Assembly: GCA_038248505.1 (NCBI GenBank) | Contig: JBBRXJ010000028.1 | Coordinates: 1 to 37,516 of the forward strand | DNA length: 37,516 bases | Source of the DNA: JBBRXJ01 sp038248505 | GTDB taxonomy: Bacteria > Bacteroidota > Bacteroidia > Bacteroidales > JBBRXJ01 | Direction of reading: 5' to 3' | Shown here: one piece after another, positions 27,631 through 36,009 of the stretch | Layout: every line of letters begins with the position of its first letter | Numbering within the stretch: position 1 is the first letter of the stretch | Position numbers and translations under genes: made by a program | Notes under the pieces: generated by a model | The model's input: only the letters and a program-made list of their open reading frames with translations | Databases searched by the model: none | Told to the model about the DNA's origin: nothing

Positions 27631-28929
27631 TTATGCCTTTGTTTGTATTTTATTTACATTCTCTAAAACTCTTTCAACTGGGCAATATTCAGTACAACGA
27701 GCACAACTTAGACAGGTAGCTTTATTTGGTCTATAATCCTGACGATACTTATAAATGGAAAGATTTGCCAAAATTATACCAACGACCAGACCAACGAATA
27801 GACCAAGAATCCATGAGCCATAATAAAATTGTTTCAAAATATTCTTTGTATCCTGATAAAGTTTATTTACATCTTCACCCGAACCTTTAAATGTTAAAAC
27901 TTCAATAGATTGCTTCTGTTGCTCATTTTTAGACTGTATTAAACCCTCATTTGCTAAATGAACTTTAGAATTAACAGAGGCAAATGTTTCAGATAAACGT
28001 GATGCAGCATAACCACACATTAGCATTAAAAAAGGTATTATGAGCGTATAAACGATCAATCGCTTTACCATTAAATGACGATTCTCAATTAGTTTTATGG
28101 GTGTTGGTTTATCAATGGCATCATAAGGGCAAGAGGATTCACATAAATTACAATTTATGCAACTGGTTGGTGTTATAGTAACGTGGTGTAATGAGAAACG
28201 ACTGATCCAATTGAGTAAAACACCATAAGGACATATAAATCGACAATATGGGCGAGCGATGAAAACGCCTATTAGCAAAAGTAATGCACCAATGCTGAGC
28301 ATAAAAAACGAAGCATTTAAACGATACACACCAATAAAAGGATCATATCTGCAAATTATAAAATCTGTTGCTGTTATTGAATATAAAACCGCTAAAGCCA
28401 AGTATATGAATGGGAATAAGCCCAGAGCCGATTGAATCCATTTTTTTATTGGAATCGGTTTTATGGCAACAATATCTTGAATTGCACCTAGGGGGCAAAC
28501 ACCAGCACAAAATGTTCTTCCGAATAATAATGTAAAAAATAAGGGTATTAAAAAAATGAGTATAGTGGTAATAGGTATTACATAAGAGGGATCAAATAGC
28601 GCAAGACTAACATTTTGCAAAGAACCAACAGGACACACACATCCTTTACGAAAAAAACCAAAATAAGCAATTGAGAAAATAGTCATAACTAATACCCCAT
28701 TTCGTGAACGTTTTTTAATCACAAACCACGAAACAATAGACAGGCAGGCTATTAATACAAAAACATCAAAATATTCGAGTGCCACCGAACGTGCCTGAGG
28801 AATAATGGTTAAAGGCTGCGTATGTCCTTGTTCAAATTCAGGTTTAGGAAAACGCTGAACAGAACTAAAAACAGAGACTGGTATTAGTATAAGTAAAAAT
28901 AGAATATATATTATTGGTCTGAGCTTCAT
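27631..28929 (-). CDS. NapH/NosR-like polytopic membrane ferredoxin
   Basis: A 432-residue inner-membrane protein with about eight helices and iron-sulfur motifs. CxCP-type motifs between helices read GCVCPVGSLQN (96-106), GRTFCAGVCPLGA (137-149) and ARPYCRFICPYGV (225-237), with the family segment CRYDPF (193-198). Two four-Cys ferredoxin motifs follow, CINCNLCESSCP (257-268) and CLSCARCTEYCP (406-417). This pattern is shared by NapH, NosR and CcoG-like proteins, which pass electrons between the quinone pool and redox partners. Four bases separate it from the exported polyferredoxin gene, the usual NapG-NapH arrangement. No nitrate or nitrous oxide reductase gene is nearby, so the acceptor is unknown. 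Confidence 0.85.
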   Translation of the reverse strand: MKLRPIIYILFLLILIPVSVFSSVQRFPKPEFEQGHTQPLTIIPQARSVALEYFDVFVLIACLSIVSWFVIKKRSRNGVLVMTIFSIAYFGFFRKGCVCPVGSLQNVSLALFDPSYVIPITTILIFLIPLFFTLLFGRTFCAGVCPLGAIQDIVAIKPIPIKKWIQSALGLFPFIYLALAVLYSITATDFIICRYDPFIGVYRLNASFFMLSIGALLLLIGVFIARPYCRFICPYGVLLNWISRFSLHHVTITPTSCINCNLCESSCPYDAIDKPTPIKLIENRHLMVKRLIVYTLIIPFLMLMCGYAASRLSETFASVNSKVHLANEGLIQSKNEQQKQSIEVLTFKGSGEDVNKLYQDTKNILKQFYYGSWILGLFVGLVVGIILANLSIYKYRQDYRPNKATCLSCARCTEYCPVERVLENVNKIQTKA

Positions 28930-28932
28930 GAA

Positions 28933-29505
28933 CTATTTTTGATTTTTTGTATAACCATTTAATAATGATAATTGAGATTCGGGAACTAAACGAAAGGCAT
29001 CAGCAGGACAGTCGCGAGCGATAGCACACTGATTACAATTTACACAAATATCATGACGAATTTGCAATTGCATAGAGCCATTACCAAAAGCACCACAACC
29101 TTTAACACACTTACCACAACCAATACAAATTGCTTCAATAATATGATATTCAAAAAATGGATCTTCGATATACGTTCGAGTAATAGCACCAGAGGGGCAT
29201 AGTTGATTCTCAGCTGCTGTATTCTGCTCCTTTGAACCCGCTTTTAAATAACCACCACAGAGATCACAATAACCACACATGTTATAGACATGCACGCATT
29301 TAACTGCTGAAGGTGTTAATACGCAACTAGTAGCACATCTGCCACATTGGACGCATTTTGCAGGATCTAGCTGCCAAACTTTCTTACTAGTTAGAGCTCT
29401 TCGAGTTAATACAATGCCAACAGTTCCTAAAATAGCTGCAAAAACTAAACGAATACTACTTGAGAGGAATTTACGACGATCAACTATTTTATTTTCTATT
29501 TCCAT
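28933..29505 (-). CDS. Tat-exported NapG-like polyferredoxin
   Basis: A 190-residue protein with a twin-arginine signal/anchor (VDRRKFLSSSIRLVFAAILG, residues 8-27) and 17 cysteines, enough for four [4Fe-4S] clusters. Motifs: CVQCGRCATSC (51-61), C70, C77-x2-C80-x2-C83, C103, CIGCGKCVKGC (127-137) and CVNCNQCAIARDC (154-166). NapG-like proteins are periplasmic electron carriers that work with NapH-like membrane ferredoxins to move electrons from quinol to periplasmic partners. It lies 4 bases before the NapH-like gene and 7 after the NHL-repeat gene. The arrangement suggests that its electrons go to, or come from, the envelope beta-propeller proteins of this cluster. Confidence 0.85.
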   Translation of the reverse strand: MEIENKIVDRRKFLSSSIRLVFAAILGTVGIVLTRRALTSKKVWQLDPAKCVQCGRCATSCVLTPSAVKCVHVYNMCGYCDLCGGYLKAGSKEQNTAAENQLCPSGAITRTYIEDPFFEYHIIEAICIGCGKCVKGCGAFGNGSMQLQIRHDICVNCNQCAIARDCPADAFRLVPESQLSLLNGYTKNQK

Positions 29506-29512
29506 TTATTAA

Positions 29513-30502
29513 TTATTTTTCAATAAAAATACGGATGGCATTTGAAAAAGCATCGGCAATGTAAATAGTGTTATTAGGGCCAATAGCTAGGTCATTCACA
29601 ATTGCTTTACTTGAACATGAATTGGTATTACATTTCTCAAGATGAGAAGAACCCGCAACAACACCATTAAATTCTCCCGCTTGATTATACACCTTAATCC
29701 GATTAAGACCTTTTTCATAGGTAACAAAAAAACCATTCTCTAAAATGGCAAAATGAATTGGATTGCAGCAACCAACAAATCCTTCAATAAGAGCAGATGC
29801 AAAGCCCCATGATGTTCTGAGATCACCATTATCAGCATAATTCTCCAATTGATGTCGCCCAGTATTTGCAGCCCATAGCTGACCTTCTCTATCTACTTTA
29901 ACATCGAAATACATACTAGGCAAAATAAAACCTTTACAATTTTTAGTGCTATCTTTTTTACCTATTGAAGAAATATATTTACCATCAAAATCATATTTGT
30001 AAATTATCTTATTCTCAGCATCAGCTACAAAAACATTTTCATCATTGCAAGCAATAGAAGTAATGTATTGTTGTTCATTTATTTTCACCCAAGAATTTAG
30101 TAATCTACCAGTAACGGAATACATCTCAACATGATCTGTCAATCCTAGAATAAGCTCATTATTTTTTCCGAAGCAAATACTAGTAGCAGGTGATTTCAAA
30201 CTAAAACTGTACAATGCTTTTCCAACAGAATCGAACACATCAACCCCATTTGAATAACAAGCAAATAGAATACCTTTGGATGAAATAGCTAATCCAGTGA
30301 TCTCTTTATTTGCACAAGAAATTGGATTAAGCTCCTTGTATTTAATTAATGTGGTGTCTATCTCTTTTAAATTCTCAATATCTAATTCGTTTACATTTTC
30401 CTTCAAACGTGAATTCCGCGTATAAAAATCGTATCCAATTAGGACTACAATTAATAAAAACACTAATATTGAAAAGGCGAGGATAAATTTATTTTTCATC
30501 AT
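29513..30502 (-). CDS. membrane-anchored NHL-repeat beta-propeller protein
   Basis: A 329-residue protein with an uncleaved N-terminal helix (about residues 6-24) and an NHL-type six-bladed propeller: VFVADAENKIIYKYDFDGKY, LWAANTGRHQLENYADNG, IYIADAFSNAIRIF. Blades of this type usually bind proteins or small ligands. It carries a vicinal cysteine pair in FVGCCNPIHF (C245-C246) and C291/C296 (KCNTNSCSS), which in a periplasmic protein could be disulfides or metal or cluster ligands. It starts at either of two adjacent ATGs (30502 or 30499). Position between the anchored PQQ-type propeller and the polyferredoxin suggests a docking or accessory role in the same complex; no catalytic function is evident. 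Confidence 0.75.
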   Translation of the reverse strand: MMKNKFILAFSILVFLLIVVLIGYDFYTRNSRLKENVNELDIENLKEIDTTLIKYKELNPISCANKEITGLAISSKGILFACYSNGVDVFDSVGKALYSFSLKSPATSICFGKNNELILGLTDHVEMYSVTGRLLNSWVKINEQQYITSIACNDENVFVADAENKIIYKYDFDGKYISSIGKKDSTKNCKGFILPSMYFDVKVDREGQLWAANTGRHQLENYADNGDLRTSWGFASALIEGFVGCCNPIHFAILENGFFVTYEKGLNRIKVYNQAGEFNGVVAGSSHLEKCNTNSCSSKAIVNDLAIGPNNTIYIADAFSNAIRIFIEK

Positions 30503-30505
30503 TTT

Positions 30506-31951
30506 TTATTTAGATTTAATATTTAAACATAGCATTTTTTTTGAATCTCTCAACAGCAGATATCCATCGGCCAAAGCCATAGGCCCCCATGCATCACTAC
30601 CATCAATAACTTTTGCTTTGTCAAGCAAGTCAAATTCGTTGATAGATAGTTTAGCAATATACAAAGTACCATCATCATTAAGGATAAAAAATTTACCGTC
30701 AGCAATTATGTATGGCCCTAATCCAAAGCGATCAGACTTATCACTCGTCCATAAAATCTTTTTACAATCGTTTGGATTACAACAAACAAACTGATTACGA
30801 GCAGCACCAGCATCTTTAGGCATAATTGCAAATAGTCTATTCATATATAAGATAGGCGTTTGTTGCTCAGAAGCAATGCCTTCAGAAGGCTTATACTTCT
30901 GAATTAGTTTCACACTAAAAACTTCATCCTTTTTCACCAATTTAAACATGGCAGCACCTGAGCCATAACCAGCAGTAATAAAAAACCGCCCATCATCAAA
31001 TATAACAGGAGATGGAGCAAGAACATTGGGGGTAAACAAGCTATTCTTCCAATATACTTTTCCTGCATCATTTGGCATAGCAGAAACACCAACAATACCA
31101 CCAATGGCACAATAAACATACATTTTAAAGCCCATATAGGTCATAGGCATAATTGAAGAATGAGACATTTTCCATTTATCCAAATTCGGCGTTCGCCAAA
31201 TCTCTTTGCCCGTTTCACAGTCGATAGCAGCTATTAAAGTACTGCCTCCTGGAGCAATTATTAATTGATCATTATCTATTAATGGACACTGGCCCGTGTA
31301 CCACAATGGAATTTCAGTTCCATATTCTTTAACTATATCAAGCACCCAGAGCAGATCACCCGAAATGGGATTCGTACACATAACATGGCAACGCGGACCA
31401 ATCGTAATTAAATATTTATCAGTAATAGCAGGTATTGTTCTCGACATACCATGATTTCTTTTTACATTTACCCGATACCACCTTCGCCATAATTCTTTGC
31501 CTGTCTCTAATGCATAACAATGCAGGAGATCTGATTTTTTTCGTTCGTCATAATCGAGTAAATATACTCTACCATTGTATATTACAGGAGCAGCATGGCC
31601 TTCACCCAAATCAACTGTCCATACAATCTTTGGTCCATCTTTACCAAAATTATTAATTAAATGAATCGATTCTTTATTGATGTTATCAAAGTTTTGCCCT
31701 CTAAAACGTGTCCACTTTCCCGTTAATATAGATGAAAAAGGTTCGTACGCTTTAAACTTCTCTCCAATAATAACAAGTGAATCGGAATTATCAGATGTTA
31801 ATGGACGATTGTCCATTCCAGGAATAGATGCTTTAAGACTACTTACAGGATTATACAAAAACCAAATTAAAAAAACGCTAATACCAAGCAGTATTAAAAC
31901 TACCATTACGATAGTTTCAAATTTTGCATTAAGTGCGCTCTTTATTTCCAA
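30506..31951 (-). CDS. membrane-anchored PQQ-type beta-propeller protein
   Basis: A 481-residue protein with one N-terminal membrane helix (about residues 14-33) and a propeller that opens with WTRFRGQNFDN, the same W-x-R-G-x-N module as the two exported paralogues upstream. Blades include LHCYALETGKELWRRWY, LIAAIDCETGKEIWRT and a C-terminal FFILNDDGTLYIAKL. There are about eight cysteines, including FVCCNPNDCKK (388-398). Translation must start at TTG 31951 (no ATG precedes the helix), 26 bases after the previous stop. The family includes quinoproteins and non-catalytic BamB-like propellers; which applies here cannot be told from sequence. Confidence 0.78.
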   Translation of the reverse strand: MEIKSALNAKFETIVMVVLILLGISVFLIWFLYNPVSSLKASIPGMDNRPLTSDNSDSLVIIGEKFKAYEPFSSILTGKWTRFRGQNFDNINKESIHLINNFGKDGPKIVWTVDLGEGHAAPVIYNGRVYLLDYDERKKSDLLHCYALETGKELWRRWYRVNVKRNHGMSRTIPAITDKYLITIGPRCHVMCTNPISGDLLWVLDIVKEYGTEIPLWYTGQCPLIDNDQLIIAPGGSTLIAAIDCETGKEIWRTPNLDKWKMSHSSIMPMTYMGFKMYVYCAIGGIVGVSAMPNDAGKVYWKNSLFTPNVLAPSPVIFDDGRFFITAGYGSGAAMFKLVKKDEVFSVKLIQKYKPSEGIASEQQTPILYMNRLFAIMPKDAGAARNQFVCCNPNDCKKILWTSDKSDRFGLGPYIIADGKFFILNDDGTLYIAKLSINEFDLLDKAKVIDGSDAWGPMALADGYLLLRDSKKMLCLNIKSK

Positions 31952-31977
31952 TTTAGTAATTATAAAATTTAACGATA

Positions 31978-33201
31978 TTACTTGATTTTGAATGCCATTA
32001 GGGCACTTCCATGCCGAATATATAAAACACCATTACTAATAACTGGATGTGCAAAATGTTCTTTCGTACCTAAAGAAACTTTAAATTTACTAAGCACTTC
32101 CATTTGAGAATTCGCAACTTTAATTAAACAAACATCGCCATTATCAATATAACAATACAACATACTATCTGAATAAATAGTACTTCCACCACCAATACGA
32201 ATCGAATTCTCAACTAAACCCGTATTGGTGTTTAAGGCAAATAACTTTTTTTCACGATTGGTTGAATAGATATAATCACCTATTTTAACGAAGCCTCCCA
32301 TAGAATTACCAGCTCTTCTATTTCGCCATACTTCTTTTATTGAAGCGCCATCATCTGATAAAGCTAATTTAACAGCTCCATTACCATCGCTGGTAAGATA
32401 ATAGATATAGCCATTATCGAAAACCGGGGTGTTACATTGATTTCCATATTTTATGGTATCTTGAATTTGCGACCATAATAGATCCCCGTTTTTTGTATCC
32501 AATGCAAAGATGTCGTTTGTTGAGAATGTAACGAGAATACTTCTTGATGGTAAATTTATGATAATAGGTGAACAAAAGCTTACGCTATCACCCACTGCTT
32601 TTGATTGCCAAACATTAGCACCAGTAAAGCGATTTAAGCAAACAATATTAGCCTCAACAGCGCCAGTATAGAAATACAATTTATCTTTATCTACTAAAAT
32701 AGATTCACTAAAACCGAAATCATTAGGAATGCCATTGAAATCTTTAATCACATCTAGCATCCATTTTTGCTTCCCTGATTCTTTTTCAAAACAAGCTACC
32801 ACCCCTTTTCCTGAACAAACATAAACCAAATCACCAAAAATAGTTGGTGTTGAACGAGCTCCAGAAAAATTTGCTGCATAGTTGTTTCCATAAAATTCAG
32901 GTCCATAGGTTGATTTCCATAAAAGCTTGCCTTGCAAATCAAATGCAAACAAACAACTTAAACTATCCGTACTTCCATTTACAAAAACTTTTCCATCAGC
33001 AATGGCAGGTGAACCATAACCTGGCCCCAATAATTCGGAGTTCCACAAAAGTGTGGGACCTTGCTCAGGCCAAACTTTTAAAAGAGAGGTTTCATTATAA
33101 AAGCCATCACGGTTAATTCCTCGCCATTGTGATATACTTTGAGCAAAACTGCTTAAAGTAAAGACTAGTAAGCCTATACCTACAACTATTTTTCTTATCA
33201 T
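31978..33201 (-). CDS. exported PQQ-type beta-propeller protein, paralogue 2
   Basis: A 407-residue protein with a cleavable signal peptide (MIRKIVVGIGLLVFTLSSFA) followed by SQWRGINRDGFYNE and a full set of PQQ-type blades (LFAFDLQGKLLWKSTYG, IVCLNRFTGANVWQSKA, IFALDTKNGDLLWSQIQ). It is a tandem paralogue of the next gene upstream in transcription (33250-34473): same length, the same WRGxNRDG opening, ARSTPxxxGDxxYxC in the second blade, and endings FAHPVISNGVLYIRHGSAL versus WAHPVIANKKLYIRHGISL. Periplasmic or outer-membrane associated. No CxxCH heme motif is present, so if it is redox-active the cofactor would have to be PQQ-like or lie in the partner. Confidence 0.8.
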   Translation of the reverse strand: MIRKIVVGIGLLVFTLSSFAQSISQWRGINRDGFYNETSLLKVWPEQGPTLLWNSELLGPGYGSPAIADGKVFVNGSTDSLSCLFAFDLQGKLLWKSTYGPEFYGNNYAANFSGARSTPTIFGDLVYVCSGKGVVACFEKESGKQKWMLDVIKDFNGIPNDFGFSESILVDKDKLYFYTGAVEANIVCLNRFTGANVWQSKAVGDSVSFCSPIIINLPSRSILVTFSTNDIFALDTKNGDLLWSQIQDTIKYGNQCNTPVFDNGYIYYLTSDGNGAVKLALSDDGASIKEVWRNRRAGNSMGGFVKIGDYIYSTNREKKLFALNTNTGLVENSIRIGGGSTIYSDSMLYCYIDNGDVCLIKVANSQMEVLSKFKVSLGTKEHFAHPVISNGVLYIRHGSALMAFKIK

Positions 33202-33249
33202 AAATTAGAACTGTGATATAAATTAAATTTAATAAATACTAACAGAAGA

Positions 33250-34473
33250 TTATTTAGCTGCTATATCAAAAACCATAAGCGATATACCATGTCTGATATA
33301 TAGTTTTTTATTAGCAATTACGGGATGCGCCCATTGTTGCTTGTCACCAAATGGAACCTTGAATTTACTGATGAGAGACATTCCATCCGCTATAGGTTCA
33401 ACCAATGCTACTTCACCTTTGTCACCATATAAATATAACAATCCATCTGCATAAATAATATTGCCTTTTGATAGAATTGGAGCCTCAAATATTTGTTTTC
33501 CCGTTTTCCAATCAATTCCAAACCAAGTTGACTGTTGATCATCGGCACCATAAATAATTCCATTAAGGAGAACCACACCGCCCATGCGATAATCAAGCGA
33601 TTCATTTCTCCAAACTTCTGTTACTGAAGAACCATCATCAGATAGTTTTATCTGTACGCCTCCCTTACCATATCCACTTACACAATATATCAAACCGCCA
33701 GCATAAGTAGGCGAATTAGCATGAACAGACCATTGATTTATTTGTTCAAATTGCCATAATAATTGACCTGTTAAAATATCAACACCAATAATTGATTTCA
33801 TTGTTTGAGTAACAATAAGTCGTCTTCCATTAGTTGCGCTTATGGCGATAGGTGAGCAATAGGCAGACTGCTCTCCGTTTCCTTTGCATGTCCAAATATT
33901 AGAACCATCTTGAGGATTCAACGCAAGCATCATAACCTCTTTGCCGCATGGTGTAACAAAAAGTTTATTGTCATCAATTAATAAATTTTCTGTAATACCC
34001 CACATAATTTTTTGCGCCCCATATTCTTTTATCAAATCGCGTACCCACACAATTTCACCCGTACTTGCATTTAAGCAAGTTAAAACGGCAAAAGGGTTAC
34101 AATAATATAATTTATCGCCATATACTAGAGGTGTAGAACGTGCGCCATCATAATTTTCTGTCCAGGCATCACCAACCTCGGTCTTCCATAGCAAAATTCC
34201 ATTATGATCAATTGCATAGATATAATCTTTCCCGATTAAAGAAACAGATGTAAAAATAGCACTTTTTGTTACTGCCGCAGAAGCATGCCCACTACCCAAT
34301 TCATCAAAATGCCATAATAATGTAGGTCCTAATTCAGGCCATTGTTTTAGCAAACCAGATTCGGTATATTTACCATCTCTATTTGGTCCGCGCCACTGAG
34401 CAATTTCTTGCGCGCTAATTGAAATTGAAATTAAATTTAGAATTAAGACAAGGCATAGAACGTAAGACTTCAT
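33250..34473 (-). CDS. exported PQQ-type beta-propeller protein, paralogue 1
   Basis: A 407-residue protein with a signal peptide (MKSYVLCLVLILNLISISIS) followed by AQWRGPNRDGKYTESG and PQQ-type blades (IYAIDHNGILLWKTEVG, LTCLNASTGEIVWVRDL, IIGVDILTGQLLWQFEQ). It is the first gene of the long minus-strand run and lies behind a TAnnTTTG element. The clear paralogue 48 bases downstream points to an old tandem duplication, since identity is only moderate. The W-R-G-P-N-R-D-G opening is widespread in propeller proteins of Bacteroidetes, Planctomycetes and Verrucomicrobia that are annotated as PQQ-like without proof of cofactor. Confidence 0.8.
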   Translation of the reverse strand: MKSYVLCLVLILNLISISISAQEIAQWRGPNRDGKYTESGLLKQWPELGPTLLWHFDELGSGHASAAVTKSAIFTSVSLIGKDYIYAIDHNGILLWKTEVGDAWTENYDGARSTPLVYGDKLYYCNPFAVLTCLNASTGEIVWVRDLIKEYGAQKIMWGITENLLIDDNKLFVTPCGKEVMMLALNPQDGSNIWTCKGNGEQSAYCSPIAISATNGRRLIVTQTMKSIIGVDILTGQLLWQFEQINQWSVHANSPTYAGGLIYCVSGYGKGGVQIKLSDDGSSVTEVWRNESLDYRMGGVVLLNGIIYGADDQQSTWFGIDWKTGKQIFEAPILSKGNIIYADGLLYLYGDKGEVALVEPIADGMSLISKFKVPFGDKQQWAHPVIANKKLYIRHGISLMVFDIAAK

Positions 34474-34521
34474 AATGCTTTAGATTAAGATTAACAAAAA
34501 ATATTACTATTTACAATATGT

Positions 34522-34529
34522 CAAATTTA
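34522..34529 (-). promoter_or_regulatory. -7 promoter element for the beta-propeller/redox operon
   Basis: Minus-strand TAAATTTG matches TAnnTTTG and lies 49 bases upstream of the first gene of the 19-kb minus-strand run. No -33 element is clear. It is the only full consensus box I found ahead of this run; the 133-base gap at 25716-25848 has none. Confidence 0.45.
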
Positions 34530-34700
34530 ATATTTTCATTAATAATCTTATTCTATTTTAGGCTTTTTTTAGAAGGTTTTATTTAGAAGAACATATTCAT
34601 CTATATAAATGATTAAGTGACACATAATACAGATTATCTAATAATTTTCCGTATTTCAAAAATTATGCACGGTAATGAAAACAATAGTTTAGACTCTCAA

Positions 34701-35177
34701 TTAGGGCTTAGATTCAGAAGCTACGAATTTTAAGGAAGCAGAATTAACGCAATATCTCATTCCTGTAGGCTTTGGGCCATCTGGAAAAACATGACCTAAG
34801 TGTGCATTGCAATTTGAACATCGTATTTCAATGCGTCGCATACCATACGTCGTATCATCTATTGTTTTGATATTTTCATTTTTAGCTACATCAAAAAAAC
34901 TAGGCCATCCAGTTCCGCTATGAAATTTTGTTTGTGAATTGAACATAATAGTATTACAAACAACGCAATCATAATGCCCATTTTGATAATGATCGTTGTA
35001 TTCTCCTGAAAAAGGAGCTTCTGTACCACATTGTTGAGTAATCTTGTATTGTTGACTACTTAGTTTTGAAAGATCAAAAACAGCTTTATCTTTATTCATT
35101 GTTTGTGTTTTAGAAGACTGACTACATGATAAAAACATACAGCAAAAAAATACGACGTAATATTCAATCACTTTCAT
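34701..35177 (-). CDS. msrB: peptide-methionine (R)-S-oxide reductase, lipoprotein form
   Basis: Reduces the R epimer of methionine sulfoxide in proteins. The 158-residue protein has a lipoprotein signal with the lipobox FLSC (Cys18), so it should act in the envelope rather than the cytosol. MsrB hallmarks: CGTEAPFSGEY (50-60), the zinc pairs C71-x2-C74 and C120-x2-C123, FHSGTGWPSF (85-94), HLGHVFPDG (126-134) and the catalytic RYCVNS with Cys143. Cys50 is a candidate resolving cysteine. It is a single gene, separated by 227 bases from the propeller operon and divergent from the lipocalin gene. How it is re-reduced outside the cytosol is not shown here. Confidence 0.93.
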   Translation of the reverse strand: MKVIEYYVVFFCCMFLSCSQSSKTQTMNKDKAVFDLSKLSSQQYKITQQCGTEAPFSGEYNDHYQNGHYDCVVCNTIMFNSQTKFHSGTGWPSFFDVAKNENIKTIDDTTYGMRRIEIRCSNCNAHLGHVFPDGPKPTGMRYCVNSASLKFVASESKP

Positions 35178-35443
35178 TAAAAATAAGTTAATTTAAGAGG
35201 TGTACAACGATGTAGAATCTATTATTATGTAACGAAATAATTAGGATGCTTATTTTACAAGAATATATTTATTTATTAATTAAATTGGTCATGTGGGACT
35301 TTCATGAGCAATACCTTTGTTTCTATTTATATTCAAGTCCTTTATGCTACCATTTTAAAAATTGTTCAGGTAGCATGAAAAATTCATTTTGATATTTATA
35401 ACTTTTGATCTCACAAAATCAAGGAAAAGAAGTTAAAAAAAGG

Positions 35444-35451
35444 TATCTTCG
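35444..35451 (+). promoter_or_regulatory. possible -7 element for the lipocalin-ung-uvrB run
   Basis: TATCTTCG resembles TAnnTTTG with one change and lies 21 bases before the ATG at 35473. An alternative exact match, TACCTTTG, is at 35312-35319 much further upstream. An 8-bp inverted repeat (ATGCTACC, 35344-35351, with GGTAGCAT, 35369-35376) lies between them. Confidence 0.35.
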
Positions 35452-35472
35452 TATAAAAAAAAAAGTAATCAC

Positions 35473-36009
35473 ATGAAACAGTTTCGACTCGTAATTAGCT
35501 TGTTAAGCTTAGCAATTCTAATATCCTGTAATAGCCAGAAACCTGTATTAAAAACCGTTGAAAAGGTTGCTATTAAAAAATATTTAGGCGTTTGGTATGA
35601 TATAGCCAATTACCCTCAGCGATTTCAGGCAGGTTGCCAATGCACAACTGCAGAGTACGCACTCAGCGAAAAAGGCTATGTAATTGTAACGAATCGTTGT
35701 CTAAAAGGGGTAAACCAAGAAGAAATTGCAGAAGCTAAAGGCAAGGCCTTTATTGTAGATGCTAAGAGTAATGCTAAATTAAAAGTTCAATTTTTCTGGC
35801 CTTTTAGTGGTAAATATTGGATTATTGATTTAGCCGAAGATTATAGCTATGCTGTGGTTGGACATCCAAATCGTAAATATTTATGGATATTATCACGTAT
35901 CCCTGTCATGCAGGAAAATGTGTATTCTGATATTTTATTGCGATTAACGAAGCAAGGGTATGATATTAATAAGATTGTAAAAACAAATCAAAATTGCACT
36001 AAAAAATAG
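35473..36009 (+). CDS. bacterial lipocalin (Blc-like) lipoprotein
   Basis: A 178-residue outer-membrane lipoprotein of the lipocalin family, with lipobox LAILISC (Cys19) and the family opening YLGVWYDIANYPQRF, which contains the invariant G-x-W. Later strands include the usual YWIIDLAEDYSYAVVGHP and YLWILSR segments, the latter carrying the third conserved lipocalin region. Homologues such as E. coli Blc bind lysophospholipids or fatty acids and respond to envelope stress; the ligand here is inferred by family only. The stop codon directly abuts the ung start, so it heads a run with ung and uvrB. Confidence 0.9.
   Translation: MKQFRLVISLLSLAILISCNSQKPVLKTVEKVAIKKYLGVWYDIANYPQRFQAGCQCTTAEYALSEKGYVIVTNRCLKGVNQEEIAEAKGKAFIVDAKSNAKLKVQFFWPFSGKYWIIDLAEDYSYAVVGHPNRKYLWILSRIPVMQENVYSDILLRLTKQGYDINKIVKTNQNCTKK

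Noticed and set aside
27631..29505. A nitrate (nap) or nitrous oxide (nos) reductase cluster
   Set aside because: The NapGH-like pair is present, but no NapA, NapB, NosZ, NosD or NosL is encoded around it.
20648..34473. A proven PQQ-dependent dehydrogenase locus
   Set aside because: No pqq biosynthesis genes and no CxxCH heme motifs in the propellers. The PQQ label is a repeat-family name, and cofactor binding is not shown.
35344..35376. 8-bp inverted repeat with a 17-base loop as an intrinsic terminator
   Set aside because: The loop is long, no U-tract follows on either strand, and it lies upstream of, not behind, a gene on either side.
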